Positions 34,062-42,145 of a stretch of DNA of 64,000 nucleotides are shown here, one piece after another. Positions within the stretch are counted from its first letter, which is position 1, and each line of letters opens with the position of its first letter. The notes beneath the pieces are model-generated. The model searched no databases and was not told where the DNA came from. It saw only the letters and a program-made list of their open reading frames with translations. This DNA is from [Eubacterium] saphenum (GTDB lineage Bacteria; Bacillota; Clostridia; Peptostreptococcales; Anaerovoracaceae), in assembly GCA_004555725.1 (NCBI GenBank), contig SFHC01000004.1:124001-188000 (forward strand), given 5' to 3'. Both the position numbers and the translations under genes were made by a program.

Positions 34062-34466
34062 TCAGTTGAGAGACCTGCCTGTGAGATGTGCTGATAATTA
34101 CCCGGTTCTTGTTCTCGAAATCGTTGATTTTGTGAAAATGAGAACACAAAAAGGAGTTTGGGTTTTTCTGTTATCGATTAGAAAAATAATCGCGTTTCCG
34201 GAACAGAAACTGAGTTCACTAAGGCATTTTGATCGAGTCGCGATGAATATCGGTATGTATATTCGCCGGTTTGGTCCTGTCATGAATAAGGCAAATGAGA
34301 AAAGTGCACGACATGTACTTATTTTCGTACATATCGTGCACTTTTCGGTCATAAGTATCGTCCCGGTGGAGAACAGAGTTGTGCACAATTGAAGCAAACT
34401 CCTTTTTCTGTTCTGAAATTGGCTATTTTCAGGAATCCGGAAACAGAAATACTGAAAGTGCGATTG
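34062..34466. repeat. ~405-nt noncoding repeat, copy B
   Basis: Second copy of the element at 32992-33395. The 20-nt inverted repeats are at 34141-34160 and 34395-34414. The central hairpin (34304-34318 with 34327-34341) has C-G changed to T-A relative to copy A while pairing is kept. Both ends of similarity are sharp at GTGCGATTG. Confidence 0.75.
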
Positions 34467-34881
34467 TATACAAATATGATCTGGCGGAAGTGTTTGCACG
34501 GGAGCTTTGTTCAGGAAATTGCGGGCTCTTGATGTATCAGGAGTGCCTGTAAAGGACAAAATAAATTACTTTTATGGTATTAAAATAGGTGGCGGTGCGG
34601 GTGGAAGTCTAAGGCTGCAAAAGCTGTTAAGAAGGTATGCAAGAGTTCATGCGAGTGTCGTAACAGGTGTCGTACTTGAATTTTATTTTCCATCTGTGAA
34701 ACTGATGAAAATAAAGGTATAAAAATTGTAACGCACCAGGCCGTAGCTTGCAGCGCATCGCGCATCGTTGCCGCTCGCGCTCTGCGGCAAGCCTGACAGG
34801 GGACCTTCCGCTGCTCTGTCCGCGCAGCTTCGCTGCTTGCCAATCGCAGGGACAGGTCTCCCAGGCGATGTCGATTGGGTA
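34467..34881. other. noncoding stretch with hairpins before tRNA-Arg
   Basis: No supportable gene. It includes a stem TTGCCGC/GCGGCAA (34768-34790) and an outer stem CTGTCC/GGACAG (34816-34855) whose loop holds GCCAATCGCAG, a word also present in the repeat island at 41.9 kb. The first 250 nt are A+T-richer with only weak reading frames. Confidence 0.4.
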
Positions 34882-34900
34882 TCGGGTGTTCGAATCGCTT
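34882..34900 (+). repeat. inverted partial copy of the tRNA-Arg T-arm
   Basis: TCGGGTGTTCGAATCGCTT matches 18 of 19 bases of the tRNA T-arm (minus strand, 34955-34973) in opposite orientation. It lies on the other side of the palindromic terminator. Confidence 0.75.
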
Positions 34901-34906
34901 GGATTG

Positions 34907-34946
34907 TACGAAAAAAACAGGCCCTTTCGGACCTGTTTTTTTCGTA
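34907..34946. terminator. palindromic terminator after tRNA-Arg
   Basis: TACGAAAAAAACAGG and CCTGTTTTTTTCGTA are perfect 15-nt arms around a 10-nt loop. It works as a terminator in both directions. Confidence 0.88.
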
Positions 34947-34947
34947 T

Positions 34948-35019
34948 GCACCAGAGGCGATTCGAACACCCGACGCACGGTTTAGGAAACCGACGCTCTA
35001 TCCCCTGAGCTACTGGTGC
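34948..35019 (-). tRNA. tRNA-Arg (anticodon CCT)
   Basis: On the minus strand GCACCAG pairs with CTGGTGC (acceptor stem), GCTC/GAGC forms the D-arm, the anticodon loop is TTCCTAA (CCT, reads AGG), and GGGTG-TTCGAAT-CGCCT forms the T-arm. The 72-nt gene does not encode CCA. The top pair of the anticodon stem is T-T. A terminator lies directly downstream. Confidence 0.95.
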
Positions 35020-35188
35020 GCATCAACACCCCTTATTTTATCATTGATTGGCAGGGTTTTCAATGGAAGAATGGAATGCGGTGTTATAATGGAAGTGGGT
35101 TTTCAACAGGAAACCGCAGCCGGTGCGGAAAGATTTTTGCGGAGAAATTGGGGTAGTTTGGGATAGAAGGAAGAAGGGACGAAGGCGG

Positions 35189-36004
35189 ATGAGTAATTTT
35201 TGGAGGTACCGGACGTATTTACCGGCGGGGACGGGGTACGCGTATTTCAGCCGGCCGCATATTCTGATGCTGTCGATTATAACTGCGGCGGTGGTGTGTA
35301 CATATTTTTGGAGCCGGCATGTGACGGCGCATACCCGGCAGGTGGTGCTGAAGGTTATTCCGGTGGGAATGACAGTGATGGAGGTATTCAAGGACTGGCT
35401 GCTGGAAATTCAGGGCGCGGACATGATCGGTTATCTGCCGCTACAGCTATGCAGTCTGGGCGTGCTGGTGTTCTATTTTGCGGCGTTTTCACAAAGGCCT
35501 CGGGTGGAGCGGTTTTTCGGGGAAGTTGCCTGTGTGCTGATTGCGCCGGGGGCAGTTACGGCGCTCCTTTTTCCGAACTGGAATCATTCGTATATGCTCT
35601 GGAGTATTTTCAGCATCCACAGTTACGGGTGGCACACGATGCTGCTTCTGTTTCCGATCATTTACACGGCTGAGGATGTCATGCATCGAGAAGACGGGCG
35701 AACCACAGTTTCCATCCGTCATATCTGGTATTCTGTGCTGTTTCTGTGCGTGGTTGTTCCGCCGGTTATGTGGTTTGACAAGCGGTTCGACTGTAACTAT
35801 ATGTTCCTGAACTGGCCGTCTAAGGGCAGTCCGCTGGTCTGGCTCTCGGACAGGATGGGCAATCCCGGTTATCTCGTCGGGTTTGCGATTATGGTGTTCC
35901 TGATTCTGCTGGCGATATATTTGAGTGTGGAGTTTCTGCGGGCGGTTCGCAGGCGCTCGTTCGTATCTCCGCGGCACTGTGTGGAGGGCGGAGGCCGGCG
36001 GTGA
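35189..36004 (+). CDS. YwaF/TIGR02206-type integral membrane protein
   Basis: The 271-residue protein has about seven membrane segments and the family motifs L-P-L-Q-L-C-S-L near residue 90 and P-N-W-N-H near 135. The family occurs in Bacillota and has no established activity. The start at 35189 follows an A/G-rich ribosome site; the longer frame from 35123 adds a charged head without such a site. The end is Arg-rich and cytoplasmic-looking. Confidence 0.75.
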   Translation: MSNFWRYRTYLPAGTGYAYFSRPHILMLSIITAAVVCTYFWSRHVTAHTRQVVLKVIPVGMTVMEVFKDWLLEIQGADMIGYLPLQLCSLGVLVFYFAAFSQRPRVERFFGEVACVLIAPGAVTALLFPNWNHSYMLWSIFSIHSYGWHTMLLLFPIIYTAEDVMHREDGRTTVSIRHIWYSVLFLCVVVPPVMWFDKRFDCNYMFLNWPSKGSPLVWLSDRMGNPGYLVGFAIMVFLILLAIYLSVEFLRAVRRRSFVSPRHCVEGGGRR

Positions 36005-36047
36005 TTCTCCTTGGCGAGTGGATTTTGTCGACAAAAAGTAATGCGCA

Positions 36048-36091
36048 AGAAAACAGCCCATCAGTACCTGTAGAATCGGGTGCTGATGGGC
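36048..36091 (-). terminator. intrinsic terminator of the gcv operon
   Basis: GCCCATCAGTACC pairs with GGTGCTGATGGGC (one mismatch); GTTTTCTT follows on the minus strand. Confidence 0.8.
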
Positions 36092-36117
36092 ATTGTTGAT
36101 GTGTCTTGGTGCAAGGG

Positions 36118-37566
36118 TTATTCTGCCTTGTCTGCCTGGTTGAAATCGTATTTCAGGACCGGCTTTCTGGCCGCGAGAACCTCGTCCAGACGCTTGATTG
36201 GCGTCTTCTGCGGGGAGGCTGTGACGGCGGAAGGGGTCTTGATGATCTCTTCGTAGATCTTTCTGAACGCGGCGATGGCGTTGTCCAGGGTTTCTCTGGT
36301 TTCGGTTTCCGTCGGTTCCACCATGAGCGCTTCCTCAACGATGAGCGGGAAGTACATTGTAGGCGGATGAATGCCGAAGTCCAGAAGTGCCTTGGCGACA
36401 TCGAGTGCGGAGACATCATCTTCTTTGTGGAATTTCTCCAGGCTCATGACGAACTCGTGCATACAGATGCGGTCGTAGGCCATCGGATAGATGTCTTTTA
36501 GCTTCGCCATCATGTAGTTGGCGTTGAGGACGGCATTATGTGCGAGTTCCGGAATTCCGTCGCCGCCGTTGACCATGAGGTAGGCGAGTGCGCGGACCAT
36601 AATCAGGAAGTTGCCGTGGAAACCGGTCAGGTTGCCGATGCTCTTGGCAGCGCGTTCATAGTGCGCATCTTTTCCGGTGCCGGCGACGCGGTCTCCCGGA
36701 AGGTAATCTTTCAGGAAGTCCTTGCATCCGACAGGACCGCTGCCCGGACCGCCGCCGCCGTGCGGGGTGGAGAAGGTCTTATGCAGGTTCAGGTGAATGA
36801 TGTCGAACCCGATGTCTCCCGGACGCACAATGCCGATAACGGCGTTCAGGTTAGCTCCGTCGTAGTAGCAGAGTCCGCCGGCTTCGTGGACAAGGCGGGT
36901 GATTTCCATGATGTTGTCATCAAAGATGCCAACGGTGTTCGGGTTGGTCAGCATCAGGCCGGCGGTTTTGTCACTAAGCTTAGATTTCAGGTCATCCAGA
37001 TCGATCATGCCATTTTCGTTGGATTTGATCTCCACAACTTTGAATCCGGCCATTGCTGCGCTGGCAGGGTTGGTGCCGTGAGCGGAATCCGGGATAATGA
37101 TTTCATCACGCTGCGTTTCGCCGTGATCCTGAAGGTATGCCTTAATCGTCAGAAGACCGGTGAATTCTCCCTGTGCGCCGGCTGCCGGCTGGAAGGTGAC
37201 GTGGTCCATTCCAGTGATTTCACACAGATATTTTTCCAGGTTGTCGATGACTTCTGTACATCCTTCAACGGTATCTGCCGGCTGAAGCGGATGCACATCG
37301 GTGAATCCCTTCAGAGAAGCCGCCGTTTCGTTCATGTACGGGTTGTATTTCATCGTGCAGGAACCGAGCGGGTAGAATCCGTCGTTTACGCCGCGGGCTT
37401 CTTTTGCGAGGGCTGTATAGTGACGGTCCAGTTCGTTCTCGGAGATCTCCGGAAGGCGCGGAGCGGAGCTTCGCATCGGAACATCCGGAAGTTTGATGTC
37501 TACATCGCAGTCCGGGAAGATGTCCTGGCCTCTGCCTGGTACGCTTCGTTCAAAAATCAGTTTCAT
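36118..37566 (-). CDS. gcvPB: glycine dehydrogenase (decarboxylating) subunit 2
   Basis: The 482-residue P-protein subunit has the PLP lysine at Lys263 in L-N-L-H-K-T-F-S-T-P-H-G-G-G-G-P. With GcvPA it decarboxylates glycine and loads the aminomethyl group on GcvH lipoate. ATG 37566 overlaps the gcvPA stop by 4 nt (ATGA), which gives translational coupling, and AAGGAGG precedes it. It is the last gene of gcvT-gcvH-gcvPA-gcvPB. Confidence 0.97.
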   Translation of the reverse strand: MKLIFERSVPGRGQDIFPDCDVDIKLPDVPMRSSAPRLPEISENELDRHYTALAKEARGVNDGFYPLGSCTMKYNPYMNETAASLKGFTDVHPLQPADTVEGCTEVIDNLEKYLCEITGMDHVTFQPAAGAQGEFTGLLTIKAYLQDHGETQRDEIIIPDSAHGTNPASAAMAGFKVVEIKSNENGMIDLDDLKSKLSDKTAGLMLTNPNTVGIFDDNIMEITRLVHEAGGLCYYDGANLNAVIGIVRPGDIGFDIIHLNLHKTFSTPHGGGGPGSGPVGCKDFLKDYLPGDRVAGTGKDAHYERAAKSIGNLTGFHGNFLIMVRALAYLMVNGGDGIPELAHNAVLNANYMMAKLKDIYPMAYDRICMHEFVMSLEKFHKEDDVSALDVAKALLDFGIHPPTMYFPLIVEEALMVEPTETETRETLDNAIAAFRKIYEEIIKTPSAVTASPQKTPIKRLDEVLAARKPVLKYDFNQADKAE

Positions 37567-38885
37567 GCCAGCACCTCCTTCGCCGTTTTGATCACAGTGT
37601 CCATTTCTTCCTTTGTGTTGAGTTCTGTCGTGCACCACAGGAGTTCATGATCGGAAACCGTGAGTCCCCCGAGAATTCCGCGGTCCTGAAGCGCGGAAAG
37701 AAGCGCGGAAGGATCTTTGCATTCGGTAAGGAATTCATGGAAGAACGGCTGGCTGCTGTAAACCAGCGGAAGTCCGGCTTCTGCCAGTCCTTCTGCCAGG
37801 TAGTGCGCCTTGGAGGTGCAGAGCTGCGCGGCTTTCTTCAGTCCGGCAGGGCCGACAGCGGACAGGTACACGGAGGCTTTCAGCGCGCAGAGCGCTTCAT
37901 TGGAGCAGACGTTGCTGCTGGCTTTCTCTCTGCGGATGTGCTGTTCTCTGGCCTGCAGGGTCAGAACATATCCGCGTTTTCCCTGAGAATCCACCGTTTC
38001 ACCGACATACCGGCCGACCATTTTGCGCATGTTTTTCTTTGTCGCCGCAAGGATGCCCAGATAAGGACCGCCGTACGCGAGGCCGAGGCCCAGAGGCTGA
38101 CCTTCTCCGCAGACGATGTCCGCGCCGATTTCTCCCGGTGTCTTCAGAATGCCGAGGGCGATCGGATTAACGCTCATGATCAGCTGAGTCTTGCAGCTGT
38201 GCACGATTTCAGAAATGGCGTCGGCGTTCTCGATGATTCCATAGTAGTTCGGATACTGCATCAGGAAGCACGCGGATGCCGGATCTGCCGTCAGCATGTC
38301 TTTCAAAGCCTTGAGATCTGTAGCGCCGTCCGCTGCCGGAACGGTTTTAACATCCATTTCCCGGCCAAAAGAATAGGTCTGGATGACGCGCAGAATGCGG
38401 GGATCTACAGTCTCGGAAACGTAAATGACTGAACGTTTCCGGTCAGCGCTCATAGCACAGGCTTCTGCTGCCGCGGATGCGCCGTCGTACAGCGATGCGT
38501 TGGAAACGTCCATTCCAGTGAGTTCACAGATCATCGTCTGGTACTCAAAAATGGACTGGAGGATTCCCTGGCTGATTTCTGCCTGATACGGCGTGTATGC
38601 AGTCAGAAATTCTTCCTTGCCTGCAATGGCATTTACCGCGGCAGGGACATAATGGTTATACGCGCCGGCACCGCGGAATATGGTTGGGAATACCGTGTTT
38701 TTCGCCGCTGTTCTCTCCATGATGCGGGTAACTTCCATCTCAGATTTTCCGTCCGAAAGATTGAGCCCGTCTTTGATTCTGGCTTCCTGCGGAATGTCTC
38801 TGAACAGGTCATCCCAGTCCCGGCAGCTGATTTCATGCAGCATTTCCTGCTGCTCTTTTTTTGTATTTGGTATAAATGTGCCCAA
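37563..38885 (-). CDS. gcvPA: glycine dehydrogenase (decarboxylating) subunit 1
   Basis: The 440-residue subunit opens G-T-F-I-P-N-T-K-K-E-Q-Q-E-M-L, matching GcvPA N-termini that normally begin M-G-x-x-x-P-x-T. This argues for a TTG start at 38885, 8 nt after AGGTGG, rather than the GTG at 38897 that is part of the ribosome site. GcvPA completes the P-protein with GcvPB. Gap to gcvH is 109 nt. Confidence 0.95.
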   Translation of the reverse strand: MGTFIPNTKKEQQEMLHEISCRDWDDLFRDIPQEARIKDGLNLSDGKSEMEVTRIMERTAAKNTVFPTIFRGAGAYNHYVPAAVNAIAGKEEFLTAYTPYQAEISQGILQSIFEYQTMICELTGMDVSNASLYDGASAAAEACAMSADRKRSVIYVSETVDPRILRVIQTYSFGREMDVKTVPAADGATDLKALKDMLTADPASACFLMQYPNYYGIIENADAISEIVHSCKTQLIMSVNPIALGILKTPGEIGADIVCGEGQPLGLGLAYGGPYLGILAATKKNMRKMVGRYVGETVDSQGKRGYVLTLQAREQHIRREKASSNVCSNEALCALKASVYLSAVGPAGLKKAAQLCTSKAHYLAEGLAEAGLPLVYSSQPFFHEFLTECKDPSALLSALQDRGILGGLTVSDHELLWCTTELNTKEEMDTVIKTAKEVLA

Positions 38886-38994
38886 GTTTATTACCACCTT
38901 TTGTTTATGGTGCCGTCCGTGTTCATTTCTGCGGCAGGACGGCAGATCTGCAGAGTATTATCCGGTCTTCGGCAGTATGCGCCGTGTCGGGAAA

Positions 38995-39375
38995 TTACTC
39001 GTCTTCCTCTTCTACAAAGCGGTCATACTCGTCTGCGTCCAGAAGATCATCGTCACCGCTGACATTGGTCAGTTTTACGAGCCATGCTTCATATGGCTCC
39101 TCATTGATTTTCTCCGGCGCGTCCAGGAGCTCTTCGTTTATTTCTGTGACAACTCCGTTGACCGGTGCGATTATGTCAGAAACCGCTTTTACAGATTCAA
39201 CATCACCGAACGGTTCGCCGGCCTCAAGCTCGTCGTCAACGTCAGGGAGGTTGACAAATACGAGATCGCCAAGGCTTTCCTGGGCGTGGTCGGTAATGCC
39301 GATATATGCGGTGCCGTTTTCCATGCGCACCCACTCATGAGATTTAGAATACTTCAGTTCCTTTGGATCGATCAT
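38995..39375 (-). CDS. gcvH: glycine cleavage system H protein
   Basis: The 126-residue protein has the lipoate-accepting Lys63 in D-V-E-S-V-K-A-V-S-D and the S-H-E-W-V start. It shuttles the aminomethyl group from the P-protein to GcvT. AAGGAG precedes the start. The C-terminus is very acidic (E-E-E-D-E). Confidence 0.97.
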   Translation of the reverse strand: MIDPKELKYSKSHEWVRMENGTAYIGITDHAQESLGDLVFVNLPDVDDELEAGEPFGDVESVKAVSDIIAPVNGVVTEINEELLDAPEKINEEPYEAWLVKLTNVSGDDDLLDADEYDRFVEEEDE

Positions 39376-39504
39376 TTTTTTCTCCTTGTTCGATTAATTT
39401 TTGTCTGCAGATCAGAAGCAGACGGCCGCGCAGTATGATGGGCTGTTCTGAATCTGACCAGCCGGGTGATATTCCCGGTATAGCAGTGGGATAACGAATT
39501 ATCT

Positions 39505-40593
39505 CTATTTCTGACGCTTATAGAACGGCAGCTTGACCATCTCCGCATCCACGCGGCGTCCGCGCACTTCTACCTGAACCGGCGCGCCGATTTCACGCTT
39601 GTCGGAATCGACGATGGCCAGGGCGTAGGAGCCCTTCAGATATGGGAGGAAGGTTCCGGATGTAGTTCTGCCAATTTCCTCGCCGTCGCGGTAAATCGCG
39701 CAGTCCTCACGGACGATGCCTCTTCCGGTGACTTTGATGCCGACGCGTCTCTGCTTCAGCGGCATGGCAGCTTCCAGCGCTTCTTTTCCGATGAATTCAG
39801 GTTTGTCCATCTTGACGGCAAAACCAAGTCCGGCCGTTTTCGGTGAAATCTTATCATTCATCTCGTGGCCGTAAAGCGGCATAGCAGCTTCCATACGCAG
39901 CGTGTCGCGCGCGCCGAGCCCGCATGGGATCAGGCCGTCGTCCTTTCCGGCATCCAGAAGAATCGTCCAGATTTCCGGAGCTTTCTCCGCCGGCATGTAA
40001 ATCTCAAACCCGTCTTCGCCGGTATATCCCGTGCGGGAAATGATGCATAGGATGCCTTTAATTTCTGCGTCGAAAACCGCGGTGTAATACTCTGCCGGGA
40101 TATATTTGCTGTCCGTGACCGAGGACAAAATTTTCTCGGCAAGAGGACCCTGAAGGGCCAGCTGACCGTAATCGTCAGAGACGTCAGAAAGTTCGACGTC
40201 GCCCTGTCTGTGGTCACAAATCCACTGATAATCTTTTTCCCGGTTCGCTGCGTTGACGACAACCAGATAATCGTTCTCCGCCTTCATATAGACGATCAGA
40301 TCGTCGACCGTGCCGCCGTGTTCGTTGCACATCGGGCTGTAACGCGCCTGACCGGCATGCATTCCGGTGAAATCGTTTGTCAGCAAATGATTCAGAAAAT
40401 TTAGTGAATCCTGTCCCTGAACCAAAACTTCTCCCATGTGCGATACGTCGAAGAGACCACATTTCGTGCGGACGGCCATATGCTCTTTTTTGATGCCCGT
40501 CTCATACTGGACAGGGAGCAGGTATCCGCCGAATGGAACCATCTTTCCGCCGCACTCTACATGCGTTTCATAAAGTGGTGTTTTTTTCTCCAT
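39505..40593 (-). CDS. gcvT: glycine cleavage system aminomethyltransferase (T protein)
   Basis: The 362-residue protein begins with a GcvT pattern (T-P-L-Y-E-T-H, then G-L-F-D-V-S-H-M-G-E near residue 46) and has the folate-binding G-x-T-G-Y-x-G-E-D-G-F-E-I-Y segment near 190. It releases ammonia and forms methylene-THF. GGAGG precedes the start. It heads the operon; no glycine riboswitch was recognised in front of it. Confidence 0.97.
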   Translation of the reverse strand: MEKKTPLYETHVECGGKMVPFGGYLLPVQYETGIKKEHMAVRTKCGLFDVSHMGEVLVQGQDSLNFLNHLLTNDFTGMHAGQARYSPMCNEHGGTVDDLIVYMKAENDYLVVVNAANREKDYQWICDHRQGDVELSDVSDDYGQLALQGPLAEKILSSVTDSKYIPAEYYTAVFDAEIKGILCIISRTGYTGEDGFEIYMPAEKAPEIWTILLDAGKDDGLIPCGLGARDTLRMEAAMPLYGHEMNDKISPKTAGLGFAVKMDKPEFIGKEALEAAMPLKQRRVGIKVTGRGIVREDCAIYRDGEEIGRTTSGTFLPYLKGSYALAIVDSDKREIGAPVQVEVRGRRVDAEMVKLPFYKRQK

Positions 40594-40635
40594 TCCAATT
40601 AACCTCCAATATGTGCATCACATAAATACACATAG

Positions 40636-40664
40636 ATGATAGCACAGGCTTTTCAGGGGTTCAA
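40636..40664 (-). promoter_or_regulatory. promoter of the gcv operon
   Basis: Minus strand: TTGAAC, 17-nt spacer, TATCAT, giving a leader of about 35 nt, too short for a glycine riboswitch. Confidence 0.6.
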
Positions 40665-40842
40665 TCGCAGAATATGTGTATACAGATAATTTATAAGAGG
40701 AATATTCGTGTTAAATTTGTGTCAATTAAGTAAAGCGAGTAGAAATATAATAGGATGTTTTTCCGGCAAGCTCACCGACATCCTTCCCGCAGTCTGATAG
40801 TGTCCGGTGGTTCCAGATCTTTTCGCACCGCATTCACAAATC

Positions 40843-40951
40843 CCGTCAGTCAAAATTACAAAACTCATATGAAAAACGCAGGATTTTATGCATTGTTCAT
40901 ATGAATAATGTAAATAAAATTGCGTTTTTCATAGGAACTTTGCAATGACGG
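40843..40951. repeat. imperfect 109-nt inverted repeat
   Basis: Nested arms: CCGTCA (40843) with TGACGG (ends 40951), CAAA with TTTG, and TATGAAAAACGCA (40868-40880) with TGCGTTTTTCATA (40921-40933). No gene is inside. It borders the repeat island. Confidence 0.65.
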
Positions 40952-40999
40952 AGAACTATGTTATGGATGAGTTATTTGAAATTGCAGATTCTGGGAGGA

Positions 41000-41362
41000 T
41001 TGGACGCAGAACAACTAACACCGATAACGCATAACCATATGAATTTGCGTCCAATTCATATGTATACACACAATCTGCATCCAATGTCAATAATTCGTCC
41101 GTTGGACGCAGTGCGTCCCTTTCCAATGAGGTAAAATCAGTCGATTTTGCGTCCAGTTTGAGGGTATACAGTATAACGCTGCATATTCAACAAATCATCC
41201 AGCTGGACGCAAATTTCCATGTAGAAGTATCCGAATCCTGTCAGGATTTGCGTCCAAATCGCAAATATGCTGCATACCCATACATTTTTATAAAAGCGGG
41301 TCTATTGGACGCAAATCGGACATAGTCAATGGCATAAAAGAATTCGAATCTGCGTCCAATAA
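41000..41362. repeat. array of diverged ~102-bp units with TGGACGCA/TGCGTCCA pairs
   Basis: TGGACGCA occurs at 41001, 41103, 41204 and 41306, and its complement TGCGTCCA at 41046, 41148, 41249 and 41351, so each unit makes a fwd/reverse pair about 46 nt apart with a 101-102-nt period. GTATAC follows the reverse box by 16 nt in three of four units. The sequence between is not conserved. Confidence 0.75.
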
Positions 41363-41363
41363 T

Positions 41364-41680
41364 CTTGTATACCCGAAAATCCCGTCCATTGGTAACAAAA
41401 GGCGCAAATGGACGGGAATGCAGGCTGAATAGTACCCGGATTCCCGTCCACAGAACTTGTATACCCGAAAATCCCGTCCACTGGCAAGAAAAAGTGCAAA
41501 TGGACGGGAATGCAGGCTGAACAGCACTCGGATTCCCGTCCATAGAACTTGTATACCTGAAGTTCCCGTCCATTGGCAAGAAAAAGCGCAAATGGACGGG
41601 AATGCAGGCTGAATAGTACCCGGATTCCCGTCCACAGAACTTGTATACCTGAAAATCCCGTCCATTTGCGGGGCACATAG
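41364..41680. repeat. 92-bp tandem repeats, about 3.4 units
   Basis: CTTGTATACC starts units at 41364, 41456, 41548 and 41640, exactly 92 nt apart with over 90% identity. Each unit has CCCGTCCA, TGGACGGG and CCCGTCCA. Because 92 is not a multiple of three, one peptide pattern appears in all three minus frames, which explains the long spurious reading frames here. Confidence 0.9.
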
Positions 41681-41724
41681 TATACTCGCATATTATATTC
41701 GTATCTTCAAAACTTCCCACTGCT

Positions 41725-42145
41725 TCCTCATCGCTCTCGCATCACTGTCGTTCGCGAATCGCGAGAGCGACTTGGGATACATACGACGTTCCGCTGGCTG
41801 ATCGAGCGTCGCCGTTGGCTTGCTCTCTCAGGCGGAACCAGCATAAGCAGTCCTCATCGCTCTCGCATCACTGTCGTTCGCGAATCGCGAGAGCGACTGC
41901 ATTATACGACACGGCGCTAGCCAATCGCAGTGCGCTGTGCTTCTGCTCTTGGGCGCCGTTAGCATAAGGCCTTCTCATCACTCGGCTCTCACTGTGTTCG
42001 GCCTCGTGAGAGCAAGCGCCATTATACGACGTTCGGCTAGCCAGTCGTGCTGCGCCTTACGGCTTGCTCTCCTGGGCCAAACCAGCATAAGCAGTCCTCA
42101 TCGCTCTCGCATCACTGTCGTTCGCGAATCGCGAGAGCGACTGCA
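41725..42145. repeat. ~121-126-bp tandem repeats with two covarying stems, 3.5 units
   Basis: Units start at 41725, 41851, 41972 and 42095. Stem 1: CGCTCTCGC/GCGAGAGCG in units 1, 2 and 4, GCTCTCAC/GTGAGAGC in unit 3. Stem 2: GTTCCGC/GCGGAAC in unit 1, ACGGCGC/GCGCCGT in unit 2, GTTCGGC/GCCAAAC (one mismatch) in unit 3. The array abuts the 3' end of the kinase-like gene. Confidence 0.88.

Noticed and set aside
34504..34722. Possible small gene M-F-R-K-L-R-A-L before the tRNA
   Set aside because: No ribosome site, no recognised domain, composition unlike neighbouring genes. A pseudogene scrap is possible but not supported.
41241..41720. Three overlapping minus-strand reading frames of 121-159 codons with repeated peptide M-D-G-x-F
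   Set aside because: The 92-bp repeat is not a multiple of three and has no stops in several frames, so the same peptide appears in all three frames. No start signals or family match.
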